Position numbers and translations under genes: made by a program
Part shown: one piece after another, positions 1 to 5,799 of the stretch
How the letters are laid out: each line of letters opens with the position of its first letter
Position numbering within the stretch: the stretch's first letter is position 1
Notes under the pieces: model-generated
What the model was told of the DNA's origin: nothing
Databases searched by the model: none
Seen by the model: only the letters and a program-made list of their open reading frames with translations
Source of the DNA: Aquiflexum sp041751335
Lineage (GTDB): Bacteria; Bacteroidota; Bacteroidia; Cytophagales; Cyclobacteriaceae
NCBI RefSeq assembly: GCF_041751335.1
Contig: NZ_JBGSXS010000134.1
Coordinates: 1 to 6,492, forward strand
Reading direction: 5' to 3'
DNA: 6,492 nucleotides

Positions 1-1105
1 GTGTTACTACAACTATTAATACTATAAGGACATCTAGACCCCGAAGACCGGAAAGTTGTGTTCCTATCCATTCAGCGAGTCCACTGGTTTGAAAGCTGTC
101 CGCAATTGACAGCCCTCCACCATACAATAATAGCACTCCCCATGGCAATGTTACTGCCTCATTCCATTTAAGAATGGTTGCAGAACGGCTCTTTCTTGGA
201 ATGATAAAAAACAGAAGCGCAAAAAAGATAGCTATCAAACTATCATCCAGAGTGGGTATAAAAGGTTTTAACAGAAATGATTGGGATACCCAACAAAATC
301 CAGCTAATCCGAAAATGATTGCTACCACTTTTTCTTCATAAGTAATTTTACCAAGTAATGTCAACTCCTCATGAATCACTTTTTTGCCCCCTTCCATGGT
401 AAGATTTTGCATGGGGAAAGCCATTCGGGTAAGGTAAACCCAACAAATGAATAACATGGTCACTGAAAATGGCAGACCTATTATCAGCCATTCCTGAAAT
501 GTGATGTTGTAACCAAAGAATTCTTTCAGTACTCCAGCCATTACCAGATTTGGGGGTGTTCCTATTAGTGTTGCCACCCCACCAATGGAGGCGGAATAGG
601 CTATACTGATCACTAGTGCTTTTCCGAAATTTACCCTTGCAGAGGCATGAATTTGATTGACTACAGCTAAACCGATGGGTAGCATCATCACACTCGTAGC
701 GGTGTTGGAAATCCACATTGACAGGAAAGCTGTAGCTACCATGAATCCGAGTACAATTTTGTTTAAATCCGTACCCATGAAATTAATGATATTCAGTGCA
801 ATTCTTTTGTGTAAACCCCATCTTTCTATGGCTCTAGCAATAATGAACCCACCTAAAAAGAGGAAAATAAATGGATGACCATAAGACTGTGCTGCCAATT
901 TAATTGGTACAGCGCCTGTAATTGAAAACAACAATAAAGGCAACAATGCGGCTGCATAAATTGAGATTGCCTCAGTCATCCACCAAATAGCTACCCATGC
1001 TGTACTTGCAAGGACACCTGTAGCCTCTTCAGTTAAACCTGAAGGCGGAAAATAAAGCAAAATCATAAAAGCAGTTGGACCGCTTACCAGACCTATTTTT
1101 TTCAA
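1..1105 (-). CDS. SLC13/DASS-family sodium:anion (dicarboxylate-type) symporter, C-terminus cut by window edge
   Basis: Inner-membrane secondary transporter of the divalent anion:Na+ symporter family, whose known members import C4-dicarboxylates, citrate, sulfate or related anions. I translated this frame by hand: 368 codons are open to the left edge with no stop. Seen directly: very hydrophobic segments throughout; the IWWMTEAI motif at residues 40-47; the first Ser-Asn-Thr signature (S133-N134-T135, followed by ATSVMMLPI); and the loop SIGGVATLIGTPPNLV at residues 173-188. The latter two build the first sodium and substrate half-site in structurally known members. The second SNT half-site should lie beyond the edge; family members are usually about 450-500 residues, so roughly the last quarter is missing. 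The start chosen is TTG at 1105-1103 (protein MKKIGLVSGP), because an in-frame TAA lies only four codons upstream and the N-terminus then matches the family; an ATG at codon 14 is the alternative. It follows the creatininase gene after 134 bases. Family is secure; substrate is unknown. Confidence 0.93.
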   Translation of the reverse strand, partial: MKKIGLVSGPTAFMILLYFPPSGLTEEATGVLASTAWVAIWWMTEAISIYAAALLPLLLFSITGAVPIKLAAQSYGHPFIFLFLGGFIIARAIERWGLHKRIALNIINFMGTDLNKIVLGFMVATAFLSMWISNTATSVMMLPIGLAVVNQIHASARVNFGKALVISIAYSASIGGVATLIGTPPNLVMAGVLKEFFGYNITFQEWLIIGLPFSVTMLFICWVYLTRMAFPMQNLTMEGGKKVIHEELTLLGKITYEEKVVAIIFGLAGFCWVSQSFLLKPFIPTLDDSLIAIFFALLFFIIPRKSRSATILKWNEAVTLPWGVLLLYGGGLSIADSFQTSGLAEWIGTQLSGLRGLDVLIVLIVVVT

Positions 1106-1239
1106 GTTATTTTGGGTTTATGGGAAATAAGAGGTCCTAGCATATCTCATAGCCATATTAATTCTCACGGATGTATTTGAGAAACAATACAACCTAAGCA
1201 GACCTAATCGACCTGTAATTCCAAGAAATGTATTTTTAT
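1106..1239. other. Intergenic gap before the transporter gene, with three spaced ACCT repeats
   Basis: This 134-base gap is the longest non-coding stretch in the window and the only one large enough to hold a promoter for the transporter. I see no convincing rho-independent terminator (no GC-rich stem followed by a T run on the minus strand) and no clear match to the Bacteroidota promoter pattern (TTTG with TAnnTTTG). It contains three plus-strand copies of ACCT at 1192, 1202 and 1211, the first two as ACCTAA, spaced 10 and 9 bases, which is about one helical turn. That could be a small operator or chance. The segment just upstream of the TTG start is A-rich, as is usual for translation starts in this phylum. 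Confidence 0.4.
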
Positions 1240-2160
1240 TTACTTTTTCGAGACAAGCTCATTCCATTTATCGATGAACTGAACACTTGCTTTTACAATA
1301 TTCAGAGCATTCTCTCTCCCCCGTTCAACTGTAGCTTCTTTTGGGTTTACTTCTCCCCACACACCTGTCGGTGTCATTTCCAAGGTTGAGGTTTTCTTGC
1401 CAGTTTCTTCGGCTTTCAGGCCTTCCGAAAGAAACAGTAAGGTTGCCGTCGGGTCTCCTTCCAACATTAACGGAATCATATTCCTAAGATGACTGGGTAA
1501 GGCTAAATCGGATTGCTTTCCTAACTCCAGTTGTACCAGGTCAGGCATTAGATAGAGTGAATTAGAAGTTTCAGGAGTTCCGGCGTGTCTGTCTAAAAGC
1601 AAGGGGGCAACTTTTTTCATAGTAGACTTGGCAAAAAATGGTCTGATTGCTTCTTCAAAATTGACCGCTGTAGCAGAAGTGTTTTGATTGATTTGGTCGA
1701 CAAGATATCCTGTTATGGCAGTATTACCGCCGTGAGAATTCATGATCATAAATCTTTTAAATCCATGCTTAATCAGACAATCAACTGCTTCCAAATGAAC
1801 TTGGAGAATGGTCTCAGCTTTCAAAGAAATCGTGCCCGGAAAACCCATATGGTAGGGAGATTGACCTGCAAATAAAACCGGCGCAACAAGTACATCCCGT
1901 TCTTGTGCTATTAATTTACTGCGCTCTATACCATTAATAAAATCTGTCCCCATGGGAAGATGATCACCGTGCTGCTCCATGGCAGCAATCGGAATGATAA
2001 CCATATCAGATTTTTCAAGCAATTCAGCTACTTCCTTTGTTGTCATGTGGGGAAGGTAGTTTTTTACTTTTTTCTCAGACCAAAGGGGATTTGTTTGAGC
2101 AGATAATTGTGCCATAAAAAACAAAAGAATTAATGTTGCAATAATCTTATTTTGAGTCAT
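1240..2160 (-). CDS. Secreted creatininase-family amidohydrolase
   Basis: Metal-dependent amidohydrolase of the creatininase superfamily, which includes creatininase itself, the mycofactocin peptidase MftE and the formamide hydrolase ArfB; all cleave amide-type C-N bonds. Numbering from ATG 2160 (306 residues): a signal peptide at 1-21 (MTQNK, hydrophobic core, LSA-Q cleavage site), then EQHGDHLPMGTD with the expected metal ligands E62, H64 and D73, SPYHMGFPGT (H104), NSHGGN (H143), HAGTPETS (H192, E197) and a C-terminal GVWGEVNPKEAT motif. All family signatures are present, so it should be active. An upstream TTG at 2190 would add 10 residues and overlap the preceding gene; I prefer ATG 2160 because it gives a normal short n-region and a 7-base gap after the MBL gene. 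Characterised members are mostly cytoplasmic, so the export signal is notable. The substrate is not predictable; creatinine itself is only one possibility. Confidence 0.92.
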   Translation of the reverse strand: MTQNKIIATLILLFFMAQLSAQTNPLWSEKKVKNYLPHMTTKEVAELLEKSDMVIIPIAAMEQHGDHLPMGTDFINGIERSKLIAQERDVLVAPVLFAGQSPYHMGFPGTISLKAETILQVHLEAVDCLIKHGFKRFMIMNSHGGNTAITGYLVDQINQNTSATAVNFEEAIRPFFAKSTMKKVAPLLLDRHAGTPETSNSLYLMPDLVQLELGKQSDLALPSHLRNMIPLMLEGDPTATLLFLSEGLKAEETGKKTSTLEMTPTGVWGEVNPKEATVERGRENALNIVKASVQFIDKWNELVSKK

Positions 2161-2167
2161 GGTAGTC

Positions 2168-3112
2168 TTATTTTGTGGATTTGATAACAAATGATTTTAG
2201 ATGTTCAGGAACAATCACCCTGGATTCTGGAGAAGCAGCTTTAACTTCCTCGATAAAAGGGACTATTTTATCTTCAATAGCCTTTTGTTGAGAAAATTCA
2301 TAGGGAACCCGAAAATTATCCCAATGGGTGGGTATGACAATTTTTGGAAAATTTGTAGCAGTGAGCAATCTTCCCGTATAATTGAAAATTTCATTTCTGG
2401 AAAAATTCACACCCGTCAAAATTACATCAGGAGTTAATCCGACAACTTCTTTTTCTATAAAATTCATTCCTCCCATCGTAAGCACTTGATGAGTGTCAAA
2501 TCGAATCAAATACATTAACGATCCTCCTTCTATAAAATCAGCAATCTTGAGTGGTGCACCTGGCGGATCCTTGTACACCCGGGAATCAAAAAAGTGTTTA
2601 AACCTCAATGCTGAATGAAGAGAAGGTATAACTTTTACAGAAAACTCTTCGAAAATATAATCTTCCCCACCTTGAACTTCATAAAGTTGATCATCCGGAA
2701 TCCCATAGGCTCTAAGTATATTACAAGTTGACTCGGTACCTATCACTTTAGCTCTTGTTTTTTTTGCAATGTAGGGAACATCGGAAAGGTGATCAAAATG
2801 AGAATGATGGACAAAGATGTAATCAGCCTTTTGAATTACCTTATCAATTAATGCAGAGTCTGATTGAAAATAATCTGATCTTTCGTAAGATTTCCTGGTG
2901 TCTTTGCTGTCAGAAGCCGGAGAATCGAGTTTTAATCTTGTCAAGTAAGGGTCAAGTAATACCACCAAACTATCTTGGGTGATTATCCACCCGGCAGCTC
3001 CCAAATATTTCAGTTCCAATTGTTGAGATTGCCCGAAGGCGATCTGACTAATAAACAACGGTACAAATACTAAAACATTTATGATAATGTCTCTTATGTG
3101 TTTTACTAACAT
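2168..3112 (-). CDS. Secreted metallo-beta-lactamase-fold hydrolase (UlaG-like)
   Basis: Zinc-type hydrolase of the metallo-beta-lactamase superfamily, closest in style to the UlaG-like/'L-ascorbate lactonase-like' group (Lactamase_B_2). Numbered from ATG 3112 (314 residues): signal peptide 1-27 (MLVKHIRD then a hydrophobic stretch, ending IAFG-Q), LKYLGAAGWII typical of the first beta strands, DPYL, the HHSHFDH motif at 102-108 (H103, H105, D107, H108), H166 in PSLHSAL, and H263 in PTHWDNF. At the place where the bridging Asp normally sits (xGDT) the sequence reads MGGMNF, with Gly at 215, so one usual metal ligand seems absent. A TTG at 3151 would extend the protein by 13 residues into the preceding gene; ATG 3112 gives a better signal peptide and a 19-base gap after the RidA gene. 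Family is certain. The reaction (lactone, amide or phosphoester hydrolysis) is not determined. Confidence 0.9.
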   Translation of the reverse strand: MLVKHIRDIIINVLVFVPLFISQIAFGQSQQLELKYLGAAGWIITQDSLVVLLDPYLTRLKLDSPASDSKDTRKSYERSDYFQSDSALIDKVIQKADYIFVHHSHFDHLSDVPYIAKKTRAKVIGTESTCNILRAYGIPDDQLYEVQGGEDYIFEEFSVKVIPSLHSALRFKHFFDSRVYKDPPGAPLKIADFIEGGSLMYLIRFDTHQVLTMGGMNFIEKEVVGLTPDVILTGVNFSRNEIFNYTGRLLTATNFPKIVIPTHWDNFRVPYEFSQQKAIEDKIVPFIEEVKAASPESRVIVPEHLKSFVIKSTK

Positions 3113-3131
3113 ATTTCTATATATTAAATTA

Positions 3132-3695
3132 TTAATCTTCGACTTCAACAATCACTTCAATTTCTACAGCCTGCCCTCTGGGCAAAGTAGCCACCCCAAT
3201 TGCAGCCCTCGCATGTTTACCCCGCTCTCCAAATACTTCCACCATAAGGTCGGAAAATCCATTGATCACTTTTGGCTGATCGATAAATGAGGGATCGGAG
3301 TTGACCATACCCAATACCTTCACTATCCGCTTGACCTTTCGCAGGTCTCCAAGCATGGATTTCAAAACGGCCAATTGATTGATTGCGGTGAGACGGGCTC
3401 CTTCATACCCTTCCTCAATGGTGACATCTTGACCCAGTTTACCTGTAATCTCCCTTCCATCTGCATATCTGGGTCCCTTACCGGCCAGAAAAATCAAATT
3501 TCCGGTGCGCACACCATTCACATAGTTGGCCACAGGTTCGGGTGGATTAGGCAATTCAATGCCAAGTGCAGCAAGTTTCCCTTCCGGATCAAATCCAACA
3601 TCTTCTTCATCTTTTTGCCCGCTTGAGGAACAGCCTGCAAGGAGGAATATTGAACAGATTGATATAGTAATAATGCTTGAAATTAAGTAGGTCAT
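3132..3695 (-). CDS. Lipoprotein RidA/YjgF/YER057c/UK114-family protein
   Basis: RidA-family proteins are small trimeric enzymes; the best known hydrolyse reactive enamines/imines to ketones plus ammonia, and relatives such as RutC act in nitrogen-compound catabolism. Here the domain (about residues 37-187) is preceded by a lipoprotein signal: hydrophobic segment 4-20, lipobox LAGC with Cys22, then an acidic linker (GQKDEED). The RidA signature ARAAIGVATLPRGQAVEIEV is near the C-terminus. By eye, R163 matches the carboxylate-binding Arg105 of E. coli RidA and E178 matches Glu120, while the Cys107 position is Ala165. The stretch MVNSDPSF with PKVINGFSDLMVEVFGE fits the divergent YjgF-like branch more than canonical RidA. 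At 187 residues it is longer than the usual 125-155, due to the signal and linker. ATG at 3695 lies 19 bases after the amidohydrolase stop, supporting co-transcription. Family secure; the extracytoplasmic location is unusual. Confidence 0.92.
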   Translation of the reverse strand: MTYLISSIITISICSIFLLAGCSSSGQKDEEDVGFDPEGKLAALGIELPNPPEPVANYVNGVRTGNLIFLAGKGPRYADGREITGKLGQDVTIEEGYEGARLTAINQLAVLKSMLGDLRKVKRIVKVLGMVNSDPSFIDQPKVINGFSDLMVEVFGERGKHARAAIGVATLPRGQAVEIEVIVEVED

Positions 3696-3714
3696 ATGTT
3701 TATGTTTTTATTGT

Positions 3715-5769
3715 TTATTTGATCAAAAAATCGGCAAGTGGCCATAGTGAGTCACAGACATAATACCTCCCATTCGTCACCACTGCGCTAACAGTCCTTA
3801 TATTTACTATATCCTCAAGCGGATTTTTATCAAGAATGGCGATATCAGCCTCTTTGCCTACTTCGAGGGAACCGGTCACATCTCCTAAGCCCATTGATCT
3901 TGCTGATACAATCGTAGCAGCCTGGAGAGCTTCCAGTTTGGAGAAATTGCCCAGAAGATGGTATGTTTCGATCTCTGTATATAAACTAAATACCGGGATT
4001 GCGTTATCTGTTCCTGCGACAATGGGTACCCCTGCTTTTTGAAATTTACCAAGTATCTCCATTGACTTTCTGATTTCCAATTGAGCTTTGCCGTAAAAAT
4101 TTGGTTTGACACCTTTTTGAAACCTCTTACCTTCAAATAATTCAGGGGCAATCCTATAAGCATCCGGATCAATGGTCTCTACATTTGCATTCAGGGGTAT
4201 TGATCTTACAACATCTAGTGCTATGGTAGGATCCAGAACAGTTCCATGTTCCAGTAAAACTTTGATTGCATCTTCAATCTGTTTGTCGGTAACCCTTCTT
4301 TCAGAGATAAAAGACCTTCCCAAATAAACAATGCTTTCATCAGGAAATAAAATGGATAAAATAAGTGCGCGGTGATTTAGTTGATCCATTCCAAGCTCTA
4401 TTGCCATTTTAGCATTTCCCACATCTACAGGTACATGCCCTGTAACGGTCATGCCCCTTTTATGTGCTTCATCAGTTAGGATTTTAACAATTTCCTTTTT
4501 TACACCATTATAGATTTTTATTTGATTATAGCCCAGATTATGGTACATCTCCACTACCTCTATGGCTTCCTCATGAGATCTTGCCCGAATGATTCCATTG
4601 CCGGTAATCCCTTCACCGTCTGTCATGCCTCCCAGCAAAACATCAGGTCCCATCGCTTTATTTTTGGCAATCGCATCTCTGAAAGCAATTGCAAATTCAC
4701 GCTCATTTCCACAATCCCTGAAGGTTGTAATTCCTCCTGCCAAATAAGCCGGTGCCCATTGGACTTGGTTTGAGTGGGCATGCATATCCCATAATCCAGG
4801 GATCAGGGTTTTTCCAGTAACATCGATAATATTAGCACCCTCGGGAATTTCCACATCTTCCTTTTTACCAATTTTAGAAATTACCCCATTCTCCACCAAC
4901 ATCGTCATTTTTCTCTCTGTCTCATCCTTCAATCCTGTGACAATATCACCTCCGACAAATGCGGTAATTTCACTAAATTGAGCAGGAACTGCTTTTGTAT
5001 ATTCATCAAGCTTTTCCATTTGTTCCTCCACATTACCAGCAATGAACAGTGGAAGTCCTTCCTCATATCCTTTTCTTATTAATTCACGGAATTGTGTATT
5101 GGCATAAACAACAGCTATTAAATTGTTTTTTTGATCCAGCCATATTGTTCGGTTACCCCAGTTGATACCTGTCACAGTGTAGCGATCTAAAATCACTTCT
5201 TCCCCATTTAACATCAGTGTATCCTTTTTCTTAAAAGTAATGGATACTTCCCCTCTTGGTAGAGTCGGGATTTTATCCGGTTTACCTTGCTGGAAATAAT
5301 ATTTATAAAGCATCATCTCTATTCCGGCTGGAACCGCACTGTGCAATGGGAAATAACCTGTTCCTTGCACACTGACAGTATCCATGAATAATTCAGAGAC
5401 TTTTATACTATTATCAAGGTATTCAACTTTTAGTACATTGGTAGTATCATCATTAGCGAGTCTGAAATTTTCATAAAAAATAGGCTCAAAATCTTTAGAC
5501 ATGATTAGCTGTGCTATAGTGCCGCTGATTCTTCCACGCTCATTTTCACCTTGGATCGAATTCACTACCATGCTATCTCCGAGTTGTTCGATTGTATAGG
5601 TTTCCTCACCAATTAAAGATTGCCTTCTATATACAAGAAAAGTATCACTGGGCACTAAAGCCAAGTCAGGTGGTCGACTTTCCGGCGATGTGCATCCTGT
5701 TAGAATTTCTAGAAATAAAATGAAAATGGGAATTATGTTTACATATATTCTATGAAGATATAATTTCAT
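3715..5769 (-). CDS. Lipoprotein amidohydrolase (imidazolonepropionase-like / Xaa-Pro dipeptidase-like) with extra N-terminal domain
   Basis: Amidohydrolase-superfamily enzyme of 684 residues. A lipoprotein signal ends at LTGC with Cys26, so it should be anchored to a membrane outside the cytoplasm. Residues about 40-265 are beta-rich and not part of the barrel; I do not recognise them firmly, though alternating strands resemble DUF3108-like lipid-facing folds. The catalytic part begins near 267 (TAFVGGDIVTGL, the small beta sandwich) and holds H330 and H332 (WDMHAH), K418 (IKIY, candidate carboxylated lysine), H445 (TGHVP), H466 (LNHRA) and D588 (AGTDN), then the closing GSLEVGKEADIAILD motif at 643-657. 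This full set predicts a binuclear metal site as in the bacterial Xaa-Pro dipeptidase and imidazolonepropionase-like groups. ATG 5769 follows the FG-GAP gene by 30 bases with an AAAAAGAA stretch upstream and no Shine-Dalgarno sequence. Substrate unknown; an amide, dipeptide or lactam is likely from family knowledge. Confidence 0.93.
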   Translation of the reverse strand: MKLYLHRIYVNIIPIFILFLEILTGCTSPESRPPDLALVPSDTFLVYRRQSLIGEETYTIEQLGDSMVVNSIQGENERGRISGTIAQLIMSKDFEPIFYENFRLANDDTTNVLKVEYLDNSIKVSELFMDTVSVQGTGYFPLHSAVPAGIEMMLYKYYFQQGKPDKIPTLPRGEVSITFKKKDTLMLNGEEVILDRYTVTGINWGNRTIWLDQKNNLIAVVYANTQFRELIRKGYEEGLPLFIAGNVEEQMEKLDEYTKAVPAQFSEITAFVGGDIVTGLKDETERKMTMLVENGVISKIGKKEDVEIPEGANIIDVTGKTLIPGLWDMHAHSNQVQWAPAYLAGGITTFRDCGNEREFAIAFRDAIAKNKAMGPDVLLGGMTDGEGITGNGIIRARSHEEAIEVVEMYHNLGYNQIKIYNGVKKEIVKILTDEAHKRGMTVTGHVPVDVGNAKMAIELGMDQLNHRALILSILFPDESIVYLGRSFISERRVTDKQIEDAIKVLLEHGTVLDPTIALDVVRSIPLNANVETIDPDAYRIAPELFEGKRFQKGVKPNFYGKAQLEIRKSMEILGKFQKAGVPIVAGTDNAIPVFSLYTEIETYHLLGNFSKLEALQAATIVSARSMGLGDVTGSLEVGKEADIAILDKNPLEDIVNIRTVSAVVTNGRYYVCDSLWPLADFLIK

Positions 5770-5799
5770 AACTAATGTTCTTTTTGATGAGAATATGAT

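Larger units (their letters stand above)
1240..5769 (-). other. Probable operon of four exported hydrolase/deaminase-type enzymes
   Basis: Amidohydrolase, RidA-like protein, MBL-fold hydrolase and creatininase-like protein run in the same direction with gaps of 19, 19 and 7 bases and no visible terminator between them. The FG-GAP protein sits 30 bases before the first and probably belongs to the same transcript. No promoter is apparent in the 30-base gap, so transcription most likely starts upstream of the window. All four enzymes carry export signals, which points to a shared extracytoplasmic task; co-transcription is inferred from spacing only. Confidence 0.7.

Noticed and set aside
369..716. 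115-residue open frame on the minus strand inside the transporter region
   Set aside because: It is an out-of-frame shadow: the other frame on the same strand gives a continuous 368-residue SLC13 protein with SNT and GTPPNL motifs, while this one has no recognisable family features.
657..878. Plus-strand open frame of 73 residues
   Set aside because: It is antisense to the transporter membrane segments; no family motif or start context supports it. The same holds for the other short plus-strand frames opposite the enzymes.
2161..2190. Longer creatininase start at TTG 2190
   Set aside because: It would overlap the MBL gene by 23 bases and put a 10-residue polar extension before a normal signal peptide; ATG 2160 fits better.
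3113..3151. Longer MBL start at TTG 3151
   Set aside because: It overlaps the RidA gene by 20 bases and lengthens the signal peptide n-region; ATG 3112 gives a standard signal peptide and a 19-base gap.
1240..3695. Creatinine or Rut-type pyrimidine degradation pathway
   Set aside because: Only single family members resemble those pathways; creatinase, sarcosine oxidase and the other Rut genes are absent, and the enzymes here are exported.
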